A DNA stretch of 64,000 nucleotides from RGIG3135 sp964477115 (GTDB taxonomy: Bacteria > Actinomycetota > Coriobacteriia > Coriobacteriales > Eggerthellaceae), in assembly GCA_964477115.1 (NCBI GenBank), contig CAYZCY010000001.1, positions 1-64,000 on the forward strand. Reading direction: 5' to 3'. Shown piece after piece: positions 37,647 to 45,713 of the stretch. A program made the position numbers and the translations under genes. Position 1 is the first letter of the stretch; the number at the start of each line of letters is the position of its first letter. The notes under the pieces are model-generated. The model saw only the letters and a list, made by a program, of their open reading frames with translations, was not told the DNA's origin and did no database searches.

Positions 37647-38609
37647 ATGTCTGCAAGCACCGAGACCATAAGCCCAGATGCCAAGCCTGAATGTATCCAG
37701 GCTAATAATTTCACGCCTCTAACGGCGAAAATGGCCTGGCAGCTTGCCGCACCTCACACTTGGCCTGCCTCCATCATTCCAGTCTTGATTGCAGTGTCTG
37801 CAGCTTACGCATGCGAAGGCGTTTTACTGCTTCCCATGAGTTTTACCCTGCTTATTATCTGCGCTCTGATGCAGTCATCCGTGAATACCCTCAATGACTA
37901 TTTCGATTACGTCAAAGGCACCGATTCCGCTGACGACAACGTAGAAGCAAGCGATGCCGTCCTCGTCTACAACAACGTCAACCCAAAATCTGCGCTCGGA
38001 CTTGCGATAGCTTTTCTTGCTTGCGCGTTCCTGCTGGGAATCTACCCCATCATGGTTGCAGGCTACATCCCGCTTATCTTCGCCCTCATAGGAGCTTTGA
38101 TAGTTGCCCTGTATTCCGGCGGTAAAACACCCATCTCCTACCTACCTATTGGCGAATTCGTCAGCGGCTTTGTCATGGGCGGTCTTATCGTGGTTGCGAG
38201 CTACTATGTTCTCACCAAAAGCCTGCCGCTTGCAGCTTGGATATGGGCCATTCCCACCACCATCGGCGTTGCGCTCATCATGTTTACCAACAATACCTGC
38301 GATATCGAAAAGGACATCGAAGCCAAGCGCAACACCCTGTCTGTCAAGATCGGGCGTGAGAGGGCAAGGGCCGTCTACCACGCGCTCATCGTGCTGTGGA
38401 TTGCCTTTATCCTGATAATCGAGCTGCTTTGGTTTAGCAAAGGCCTGATCATTGCGCCCTTTATGCTCCTTGCCGCTTACCCCTTCATTAACGCTCTCTG
38501 GAAAAACCCCCTCGCTCCCCCGTCGCGCATTGCCGCAATGTCCCAGATCTGCAGCGTCAACGTAATTCTGGGAAGCTTCTACGCCCTCGGGATTATCTTA
38601 GGCGTCTAG
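37647..38609 (+). CDS. menA: UbiA-family prenyltransferase, probably MenA
   Basis: A 320-residue polytopic membrane enzyme. The first Asp-rich motif NDYFDYVKGTD starts at residue 83. The second, NNTCDIEKDIEAKRNTL, is the MenA-like signature for 1,4-dihydroxy-2-naphthoate prenylation in menaquinone synthesis. About eight membrane helices are visible. The ATG follows AGGAGAG, with TATACT about 30 nt upstream. It is convergent with gluQ, 9 nt apart. A different UbiA substrate cannot be excluded. Confidence 0.85.
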   Translation: MSASTETISPDAKPECIQANNFTPLTAKMAWQLAAPHTWPASIIPVLIAVSAAYACEGVLLLPMSFTLLIICALMQSSVNTLNDYFDYVKGTDSADDNVEASDAVLVYNNVNPKSALGLAIAFLACAFLLGIYPIMVAGYIPLIFALIGALIVALYSGGKTPISYLPIGEFVSGFVMGGLIVVASYYVLTKSLPLAAWIWAIPTTIGVALIMFTNNTCDIEKDIEAKRNTLSVKIGRERARAVYHALIVLWIAFILIIELLWFSKGLIIAPFMLLAAYPFINALWKNPLAPPSRIAAMSQICSVNVILGSFYALGIILGV

Positions 38610-38618
38610 CCGACAAGC

Positions 38619-39563
38619 TTATCGGAATACTATGGCGTCCTTGCCGCCTCGCCAACTCTCAAAAGCAGAGAAATCGAGATGATCTAAGAGAAGCTGTGTA
38701 GTGACAGGGTCATCCTCCTCGACCAAACCAGCAAGGTAGGCAATGTGCCCGATGACGCCCTCGGGGCTGCCAAAACGCACGAGCAGCCGATCGAGTGCCG
38801 CATCCTTGTTTCGCTTGGCAAGGCGTCTTCCGCTTTCATCCACCAGAAGAGGGATGTGAGCGTATTGCGGGTGGTCAAAACCCAGCAGAGACTGCAGGTA
38901 CATCTGCTGCGGACAGGAACTCAGAAGATCGACGCCCCTTACAACAGAGTTCACTCCTTGGGCTGCATCGTCCACCACAACGGCAAGCTGGTAGGCAAAA
39001 TTGCCGTCAAAGCGCTTAACGATAAAATCGCCGCACTCTTGAGCCAAATGAGTCGAACAGCGTCCCTGAACCAGGTCATCAAAGCAAATTGTTTCATCGC
39101 TTACCAATAAGCGATAAGCTGGGTTTCGAAGAGCTGACTTAGCTTCAATTTCTTGGGGGCTGAGGTCTCTGCAGGTCCGTGCGTATACGAAATGTTCACC
39201 CACATGCGGAGCCGAAGCAGCATGCAAATCTGCCCTGGTGCAGAAGCAGGGGTAGATCAAATCTTTATCAGCCAGAAACTCAAAGGCCTGCTCGTAAACA
39301 TCATCTCTATCCTGCTGGTAGATCGGACCCTCATCCCAATGCAAGCCTAGGGCTTCAAGATCCCAGAGAAGCTGATCGGAGTAGGTCTTCTTAGACCTTT
39401 CCCTATCGAGGTCTTCAATGCGAAGGACGATACGACCGCCTTGCAGCTTAGCAAGCAGCCATGCGCAAAGGTAGGCGAAGATATTGCCAGCGTGCATTCT
39501 GCCCGTAGGAGAAGGGGCAAAGCGTCCAACAACGCCTTGCCCCAATCTATTGCTGCTGCGCAT
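38619..39563 (-). CDS. gluQ: Glutamyl-Q tRNA(Asp) synthetase
   Basis: This is a truncated glutamyl-tRNA synthetase paralogue that attaches glutamate to queuosine 34 of tRNA-Asp. It has RFAPSPTGRMHAGN as the HIGH-type motif, a zinc site (CFC...YARTC) and RLAKRN in place of KMSKS. At 314 residues it lacks the anticodon-binding domain, as expected. The ATG at 39563 is preceded by GGAGG; a GTG 18 nt upstream overlaps that site. It lies 30 nt after iorB and appears to be a passenger of that operon. Confidence 0.92.
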   Translation of the reverse strand: MRSSNRLGQGVVGRFAPSPTGRMHAGNIFAYLCAWLLAKLQGGRIVLRIEDLDRERSKKTYSDQLLWDLEALGLHWDEGPIYQQDRDDVYEQAFEFLADKDLIYPCFCTRADLHAASAPHVGEHFVYARTCRDLSPQEIEAKSALRNPAYRLLVSDETICFDDLVQGRCSTHLAQECGDFIVKRFDGNFAYQLAVVVDDAAQGVNSVVRGVDLLSSCPQQMYLQSLLGFDHPQYAHIPLLVDESGRRLAKRNKDAALDRLLVRFGSPEGVIGHIAYLAGLVEEDDPVTTQLLLDHLDFSAFESWRGGKDAIVFR

Positions 39564-39593
39564 GTGAATCGCGGCCTCCACGGTCCTCTTCGC

Positions 39594-40175
39594 TTAGGAA
39601 AGAACGAATTCTCGACCCGCTCGGAAAGCTGCGAGGTTGGCCTCGACTGTCTTGGGGGGAACGCGGCCCGCAATAGCCTCCTCCCAAATAGCGGGATCAA
39701 TATCGAGACGCGCCGAAAGGGCGCCAAGAAGTACAACGTTGCTCGTGCGGGAGTTGCCAACCTGAACCGCAATATCGGCCGCAGGAACAAGCAGGGCGCC
39801 GGAGGCAAGGAGGTCCTCATTTGCCGCAGCGGGCATCTTGGCCTTACCCGTGAGAACAGGCAAGGGCTGAATAGCAAGATCGTTCACGATCATGGAGCCG
39901 TACTCGGCAAGGAAAGGCAGGTTGCGAAGCGCCTCCGTAGTCTCAAAGGAAACGATGCAGTCAGCATTGCCGAGGTCAGCGACCATAGACTGAACCTTGT
40001 CGCCAAAACGAACGACCGTGGTAACGGAACCGCCGCGTTGAGACATACCGTGAATTTCAGAAACCTTTACGTCAAGGCCGGCACCCAGGCAAGCGCGGGC
40101 AAGAAGGTCTGCTGCGAGAATGGTTCCCTGGCCGCCAACGCCGCACAGAAGAACCGTGGTGGTTTTGCTAGTCAT
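39594..40175 (-). CDS. iorB: Indolepyruvate:ferredoxin oxidoreductase, beta subunit
   Basis: The 193-residue gamma-domain subunit of the 2-oxoacid:ferredoxin oxidoreductase family, with GVGGQGTILAADLLA at the N-terminus and SEIHGMSQRGGSV. With IorA it oxidatively decarboxylates aryl-pyruvates to aryl-acetyl-CoA, reducing ferredoxin. It starts 12 nt after iorA. Confidence 0.93.
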   Translation of the reverse strand: MTSKTTTVLLCGVGGQGTILAADLLARACLGAGLDVKVSEIHGMSQRGGSVTTVVRFGDKVQSMVADLGNADCIVSFETTEALRNLPFLAEYGSMIVNDLAIQPLPVLTGKAKMPAAANEDLLASGALLVPAADIAVQVGNSRTSNVVLLGALSARLDIDPAIWEEAIAGRVPPKTVEANLAAFRAGREFVLS

Positions 40176-40187
40176 GACTCTTCCCCT

Positions 40188-41915
40188 TTACTGCTTCACA
40201 ATGGCATCGAGACGGCAGTACTGAGCGCACTGCCCACAGCCTACGCACATGAGCGCATCAATGCGGGCAAAACCCTGTTCAGGATCACGGGAAATGGCAG
40301 GGCATCCAAGGGTAGAGCAGATGCCGCATGCCGTGCACTTGCCGTTTACCTCGTATACGGGCTTCTTGGATTTATCGAGAAGAACACAGGGACTCTTGAA
40401 AATCAAAACGCTGAGCTCATCGTTAGAGGTTGCTTCCTTAAGGTTAGAGCGAACGCTTGCCAGGTCGTTAGGGTTAATAACGCGAACATCTTCAACTCCA
40501 AGGGAGCGAACAACGCTCTCGAGGTCCAATTCGCGGCTCGGACGATTCTGCAGGGTGACGCCGTTGAAGGGGTTGCCCTGATGACCAGTCATTGCGGTAG
40601 TGCGATTATCAAGAATGCACACAGTGCCGGAGCCGCAGTTGTAAACCGTAGAAATGAGCGAGCTCAAACCGGAATGGCCGAAGGTGGAGTCGCCGATAAC
40701 CCCAACAATAGGCCTGTGATCCACATCGGCCATGGCAATTTCCATGCCGTGCGCCATGGAGATGGATGCACCCATGTCTACGCAGGTATCCATAGCGGAA
40801 AGAGGAGGCAGCGCTCCCAAGGTATAGCAACCGATATCGCCAGTTACGATGGCGCGAATGCGCGAAAGCTCCTTGAACACCACGCGATGCGGGCATCCGG
40901 GACACAAAGCCGGCGGGCGGGCAGGCAGATCAGAGCGGGGATCTACGTGATCGAGCGGCGCACAGCCGAAGCAAGAAGCAATGATGCCGGGAGAAAGTTC
41001 GCCGTCAGCCGGAATGGGATCTTCAAGTTCATCGAGATCGACACCGCATTCGCGAACCGACTCAGAAAGGAATCTGGAACCCTCTTCGACAACATATAGA
41101 CGCTCTACACTCGAAGCAAATTCCCTGATCAGATTCCGAGGAACAGGATAGGTCAGGCCAAGCTTGAGAATAGAAGCGTTCGGAAGGGCCTCGGACACGT
41201 GCTGATAGGCGGAACCGGCGCAAATAACGCCGATCTCACCTTCGCCAGGAAAGACCTTGTTAAGGTCGCAGCTTTCTGCAAACTGCTCAAGCTTAGAAAT
41301 ACGCTCGAGCTGGACCTTCCTGCGCGGCTTTGCGAAAGCGGGCATCATAACCCACTTGGCAATATCCTTCTCGTAAGGCTTGAGGCTGTAGTCAGCACGC
41401 TCCCCGCGCTCCACCGGCGTCTTAGTGTGGGAAACGCGCACGCTTGAGCGAATGATCACGGGCACGTCGAACTGCTCGGAAAGCTCATAGGCGCGCTTCG
41501 TGTACTCAAGACACTCCGCAGAATCCGACGGGTCGAGAACGGGAATATGAGCGGCCTTGCCATAATAATGGGAGTCTTGCTCGTTCTGGGAGGAATGCAT
41601 ACCCGGATCGTCAGCAGCCAAGAGGACAAGGCCGCCGCCAACGCCCGTGTAAGCAGCGGTAAACAAGGGATCGGCGGCTACGTTCACGCCAACGTGTTTC
41701 ATGCTTGCCAAAACGCGTGCGCCACCGACAGACGCACCTATGCCAACCTCAAGGGCAACCTTCTCATTGGTGCACCACTCAGCGTAAACGCCCTCCTTGC
41801 GGGCGAATGCCTCCATGGTTTCAGTGGAAGGAGTACCAGGATAGGCAACGCCAACGCTAGCGCCTGCTTCCCACGCTCCTTGAGCTACTGCCTCGTTTCC
41901 AGACATTAACTCCAT
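40188..41915 (-). CDS. iorA: Indolepyruvate:ferredoxin oxidoreductase, alpha subunit
   Basis: A 575-residue TPP-dependent subunit. The N-terminal pyrimidine-binding domain (GNEAVAQGAWEAG, then GYPGTPSTETMEA-like AYPGTPSTETMEA) is followed by the TPP domain (GDIGCYTLG, GDSTFGHSG). Two C-terminal [4Fe-4S] sites contain CTACGIC and CVGCGQCAQYC. The ATG at 41915 follows GGAGGAGG. The enzyme acts on transaminated aromatic amino acids. paaK upstream in the same gene run suggests linked aryl-CoA metabolism. Confidence 0.95.
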   Translation of the reverse strand: MELMSGNEAVAQGAWEAGASVGVAYPGTPSTETMEAFARKEGVYAEWCTNEKVALEVGIGASVGGARVLASMKHVGVNVAADPLFTAAYTGVGGGLVLLAADDPGMHSSQNEQDSHYYGKAAHIPVLDPSDSAECLEYTKRAYELSEQFDVPVIIRSSVRVSHTKTPVERGERADYSLKPYEKDIAKWVMMPAFAKPRRKVQLERISKLEQFAESCDLNKVFPGEGEIGVICAGSAYQHVSEALPNASILKLGLTYPVPRNLIREFASSVERLYVVEEGSRFLSESVRECGVDLDELEDPIPADGELSPGIIASCFGCAPLDHVDPRSDLPARPPALCPGCPHRVVFKELSRIRAIVTGDIGCYTLGALPPLSAMDTCVDMGASISMAHGMEIAMADVDHRPIVGVIGDSTFGHSGLSSLISTVYNCGSGTVCILDNRTTAMTGHQGNPFNGVTLQNRPSRELDLESVVRSLGVEDVRVINPNDLASVRSNLKEATSNDELSVLIFKSPCVLLDKSKKPVYEVNGKCTACGICSTLGCPAISRDPEQGFARIDALMCVGCGQCAQYCRLDAIVKQ

Positions 41916-41969
41916 GTATAACCTCCTCCAACAGCCTTGCCCTAAGGGCAAGGCAAAGCTATAGAATGA

Positions 41970-42413
41970 CTACCTCGACTCCTCGTATCGAAGGCAGAAC
42001 GTTCCAATCTGTATGATATCCCCATGAGCCAAAGACTTGGAATCAACGCTGACGTTGTTTACCCAAACGCCGTTGTACGAATGGTTGTCGCGAATTAAAT
42101 AGCGATTTCCATCCTTGACGACGAAGGCATGCAGACGCGATACGGTCATGTCGTTCAAGAACACCGCGCAATGCGGGCTTCGACCAAGATCATATGATTC
42201 CTCGGTCAGCGTATACGTAAGACCTATTTGCGGCCCGCGTACGATCTTCAAAAGGGCATGCGGGCTTGCTCCGGTCCCCTGCTCACGGGAATCAGCGGCA
42301 AGCTGGATGGGATCAAAAGCCTGGGTGGAACCCAAAAGCTTGTATCCACAGGATGGGCATGATCCAAGGTTGCCGGGAACCTTGTTCATGCAGACGGGGC
42401 ATGTTTGAGTCAT
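41970..42413 (-). CDS. Zinc-ribbon FHA-domain protein
   Basis: A 147-residue cytoplasmic protein. The N-terminal zinc ribbon uses Cys5, Cys8, Cys19 and Cys22. The FHA domain covers about 55-145 with LGRSPHCAVFL, SRLHAFV and NGVWVN, the conserved phosphothreonine-binding positions. No kinase gene is nearby. It sits between dacA (31 nt) and iorA (55 nt) on the same strand. Target unknown; a role in Ser/Thr phosphorylation signalling is inferred from the FHA fold. Confidence 0.88.
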   Translation of the reverse strand: MTQTCPVCMNKVPGNLGSCPSCGYKLLGSTQAFDPIQLAADSREQGTGASPHALLKIVRGPQIGLTYTLTEESYDLGRSPHCAVFLNDMTVSRLHAFVVKDGNRYLIRDNHSYNGVWVNNVSVDSKSLAHGDIIQIGTFCLRYEESR

Positions 42414-42443
42414 ACAGGCACCTCCCTTCTTGTCAAACTATCC

Positions 42444-43913
42444 TTACAGGGCGCTCGAGGGCATCCTGTTGTAGATCAACGGGGTCTCGTTGAGTATTAC
42501 CGACTCGGCACACGTTGGCTCGCCCTTGATGTTTAGCCATAGGCGCTCCCACGCGATCTTGAGGTTCTCGATTATGCCAGGTGCAGCGACGTTTTCGGCA
42601 GCAACCACATCCACCGTAGCAATAAGCTCGTTGTGCTGGTAAAAGGAGATCGTTCCCATCTTTTGACCGACGGTCACATTGCCGGAAACGTCGTCAAGCG
42701 TAAATTCTTGGCTGACATTCCCGTCAAAAGCAAAAACCTCAACGCACTGCTTTGGATCGGCAATGGTAGCCTGGACGGTCTTGTCGAGCCAAGATTGATG
42801 CGCAACCTCAGCAACTACGGCAGCCTCCACCGTTTCCCCGTTAAGGGTAACGGGTGCAACAACATCGCTGTTGGCAAGCGAATACACCACGCAGTTGTCG
42901 TAGTACCACTCATACAAGGCTTCGGCGTCACCGAAACGCTGCTCCACAGAAGAGCAATTGAGTACGATAGCATAAATGTCGTAGTCGTCACGGCTGCAGG
43001 CGCCGGCAAAGCAATATCCCGCCTGTTCAGTGTAACCGGTCTTCACACCGCAAGCACCGTCATATTCCCCGATGAGCATATCTGTTGACTTGAGCTCGAT
43101 AGTGCCCGCAGCGCCATCGGCGTGATTGATATCAAGCACATAACCGTCTTTTGCAACGATTTCCCTGAAGGTATCGCTCTTCATCGCGTAAGCAGTCATG
43201 TTGGCAACATCACGCGCAGTGCTGTACATCTCCGTGTCGTAAGACCCGGTATCGAGGCCGTGAGCATTGGCAAACAGGCTGTCGTTCATGCCAAGCTGAG
43301 CGGCCTTTGCATTCATCACCGCAACAAAGATGTCGGTATTGCTCATGTCTTCGGTGATCTGAATGCTTGGCAACGAGTAACCCTCGGGCGCAACTCCACC
43401 GGAAGCGCGCAGAAGACCGCCCAAAGTGTCTGATATCGAAATAGCGGCATCGTTTCCCGATGAGATGAGCAAACCGTGAAGCGCGGTTTCAAGAGTCATG
43501 GTGTCGCCCTGCTGCAACCCAGCGCTCGATTCACCGATCTTGGCAGCCTCTTCCGTTACCGTAATGGAGGTATCAAGAGGAAAACCCTCCAAGGCAACGA
43601 TGGCAGTCATGATCTTCGTAACCGATGCGATGTGCTGCTGCTGATCGACATTGCGCTCAAAGAGAACCCTGCCGTTTTCGTCAATGAGAATAGCGCTAGT
43701 GGCACTGATGTTAGGGCAAAGTGCGGGTGAAACACCGCGCTGATCTACGCTGATGCCAGCAAGAACATCGGTGCCGAGAACATCGGCATGTGCCTTGTCA
43801 GGAAGAATGGGAGAAACAACGCACAGCGCCAGAAGGGCACCGAATATGAGCGCGCGCACCGTATGGCGCACGCGCTCAAAAGCAACTATGTCAATAGCCT
43901 GATTAAGCGGCAT
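42444..43913 (-). CDS. dacA: D-alanyl-D-alanine carboxypeptidase (PBP5/DacA type)
   Basis: A 489-residue low-molecular-weight PBP that trims the terminal D-Ala of peptidoglycan stems. The signal sequence is at about residues 17-43. Catalytic motifs are SVTK (Ser97, Lys100), SGN (152-154) and KTG (291-293). A long C-terminal region includes the PBP5-like beta domain and ends without an obvious membrane helix beyond a short hydrophobic patch. The ATG at 43913 overlaps the end of the ACT-domain gene by 11 nt, so translation is probably coupled. Confidence 0.92.
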   Translation of the reverse strand: MPLNQAIDIVAFERVRHTVRALIFGALLALCVVSPILPDKAHADVLGTDVLAGISVDQRGVSPALCPNISATSAILIDENGRVLFERNVDQQQHIASVTKIMTAIVALEGFPLDTSITVTEEAAKIGESSAGLQQGDTMTLETALHGLLISSGNDAAISISDTLGGLLRASGGVAPEGYSLPSIQITEDMSNTDIFVAVMNAKAAQLGMNDSLFANAHGLDTGSYDTEMYSTARDVANMTAYAMKSDTFREIVAKDGYVLDINHADGAAGTIELKSTDMLIGEYDGACGVKTGYTEQAGYCFAGACSRDDYDIYAIVLNCSSVEQRFGDAEALYEWYYDNCVVYSLANSDVVAPVTLNGETVEAAVVAEVAHQSWLDKTVQATIADPKQCVEVFAFDGNVSQEFTLDDVSGNVTVGQKMGTISFYQHNELIATVDVVAAENVAAPGIIENLKIAWERLWLNIKGEPTCAESVILNETPLIYNRMPSSAL

Positions 43914-44325
43914 AAATCTCTTCGGGTTCCACCGTCGCGAAACCGCCCTCGACCAGCTTGGCTTCAACGCCTTCGCCCTCGACCTTGAGAACGTTGACCG
44001 CGAGGTCGTTGTTAACGCAGAAGCAGTAGGCGTATTCGATGTTCATATCCTGTTCATCGCAGAACTCAAGCAGCTTGGAAAGGCCGCCAACCTCATTGGG
44101 TACGCGAACGGCGATGACCGGGGTCAGGCTTGCGCGGTAGCCGGATTCGGCAAGGACCTTGGCTGCCTTGTCGGGAGAATCGCAGAAGATACGCACGATA
44201 CCGAAGTCCTGGGTATCGGCAATAAACATTGCATGCATATTGATGCCAGCATCAGCAAGAGTACGGGTTGCGGAAGCCAGGCGGCCCTTCTCGTTCTGAA
44301 GGAAAACGGTGAGCTGCATAATCAT
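43903..44325 (-). CDS. Tandem ACT-domain protein
   Basis: A 140-residue protein of two ACT modules: residues ~1-68 starting MIMQLTVFLQNEKGRLAS, and ~69-135 starting VIAVRVPNEVGGLSKLL. ACT domains bind amino acids to control enzymes. This type is regularly encoded next to phenylacetate-CoA ligase. The ATG at 44325 lies right after the paaK stop with AAGGGAAG upstream; a longer in-frame extension would run antiphase through paaK and is rejected. Likely a regulator sensing an aromatic or branched amino acid. Confidence 0.88.
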   Translation of the reverse strand: MIMQLTVFLQNEKGRLASATRTLADAGINMHAMFIADTQDFGIVRIFCDSPDKAAKVLAESGYRASLTPVIAVRVPNEVGGLSKLLEFCDEQDMNIEYAYCFCVNNDLAVNVLKVEGEGVEAKLVEGGFATVEPEEIYAA

Positions 44326-44326
44326 G

Positions 44327-45634
44327 TTAGTTCTTCCCTTCTCGCTTGTCGTAAACACGCTTTGCCTTGCCCTCGGAACGCTGGATGGCATGGGGCTCGC
44401 AAAGGGTGATCTTAACGTTGACCTGCAGGTTGCTCTTAAGCTCTGCGGCAAGTCGGGACCTGAGGTCCTCAAGCTTGCGTACCTGGTCGATCGGGAACTC
44501 GGGAACGGTCTCAACCTTAAGCTCAATCTGATCCATACCGTTGACGGTGGTGAGATGGAGCTCATAGTGAGCGGTGATTTCGGGGAAGCTGACGCATACC
44601 TGCTCGATCTGAGACGGGAAGACGTTCACGCCGCGGATGATGAGCATATCGTCGGTGCGACCGCGCAGCTGGTCGATCTTGTAGTGAGTACGACCGCAAG
44701 CGCAAGGCTCGGCGATGAGTCGGGTGATGTCACGCGTACGATAGCGGACCATGGGGCTGACCTCGCGAGTCAGCGTGGTGATAACAAGCTCGCCCCACTC
44801 GCCGATCTCGACCGGCTCGAGGGTCTCGGGATCGATGATCTCGCAGAAGAAATGATCTTCGGCAATATGGAGGCCCTTGCGCTCTGCGCACTCCATGGCA
44901 ACGCCCGGGCCCATGATCTCGGAAAGGCCGTAAACATCGCAATACTGAATGCCAAGCTTGGTCGCAATGTCCTCGCGCATGGAGTCAGAGCAAGGCTCAG
45001 CGCCAAAGATACCAGCGGAAATCTTGAAATCCTTGGCGGGGTCATAACCCATCTCGATTGCAGTATCGGCGATGAGAAGAGCGTAGGAAGGCGTGCAGCA
45101 AAGAATATCGGTACCGCAATCCTTCATCATCTGAACCTGACGCTTGGTGTTGCCAGACGAAGTGGGAATGACATTAGCTCCAATGGCCTCTGCGCCAGCA
45201 TGTGCGCCAAGTCCGCCGGTAAACAGACCGTAACCATAGGAGACCTGAACAGTGGACTCATCGGTGCCGCCGACCATGGCGATACCGCGGGCAAAGCAAT
45301 CGCCCCAGTTCTTGAGATCAGTTGCGCTGTGGCCGACAACCGTTGCCTGACCTGTGGTGCCAGAGGAGGCGTGAATGCGGGCAACGTCCTTGATGGAACG
45401 AGCAAACAGGCCGTAAGGATAAGCATCGCGCATGTCCTGCTTGACCACAAACGGGAACTTGGCGATGTCCTCAAGGCTGGTAAGATCATCGGGAGTAACG
45501 CCTGCAGCGTCAAAGCTGTTCTTGTAGAACTCAACGTTCTCATAGGCGTTCCTGAGAGTTTCCCTCATGCGCTCGAGCTGCAAAGCCTCGAGCTGATCAT
45601 GGGGCATTGTTTCGATTTCAGGCTGGAAATACAC
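44327..45634 (-). CDS. paaK: Phenylacetate-CoA ligase (AMP-forming)
   Basis: A 435-residue adenylate-forming enzyme that activates aryl-acetates with ATP and CoA. The typical N-terminus YFQPEIETMP is followed by the P-loop-like ASSGTTGQATVVG, YGLSEIMGPG and the C-terminal RGVNVFPSQIEQV. The GTG at 45634 gives this canonical start and follows AAGGGG; an in-frame extension upstream is not family-like. In anaerobes with IOR it may recycle aryl-acetates, or run in reverse on aryl-acetyl-CoA. Confidence 0.93.
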   Translation of the reverse strand: MYFQPEIETMPHDQLEALQLERMRETLRNAYENVEFYKNSFDAAGVTPDDLTSLEDIAKFPFVVKQDMRDAYPYGLFARSIKDVARIHASSGTTGQATVVGHSATDLKNWGDCFARGIAMVGGTDESTVQVSYGYGLFTGGLGAHAGAEAIGANVIPTSSGNTKRQVQMMKDCGTDILCCTPSYALLIADTAIEMGYDPAKDFKISAGIFGAEPCSDSMREDIATKLGIQYCDVYGLSEIMGPGVAMECAERKGLHIAEDHFFCEIIDPETLEPVEIGEWGELVITTLTREVSPMVRYRTRDITRLIAEPCACGRTHYKIDQLRGRTDDMLIIRGVNVFPSQIEQVCVSFPEITAHYELHLTTVNGMDQIELKVETVPEFPIDQVRKLEDLRSRLAAELKSNLQVNVKITLCEPHAIQRSEGKAKRVYDKREGKN

Positions 45635-45713
45635 AGAAGACCCCTTCGTCTCCAAATTGCCACATCCTCCGCTGTGGCCGCGTATACTATGTGAGCCAAA
45701 AGAATGCGAAAGC

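Noticed and set aside
39441..41099. Open frame of 552 residues antisense to gluQ, iorB and iorA
   Set aside because: It crosses three well-supported genes and low-complexity reverse codons explain it.
44309..45694. Open frame of 461 residues antisense to paaK
   Set aside because: Shadow of paaK with no start context or domain.
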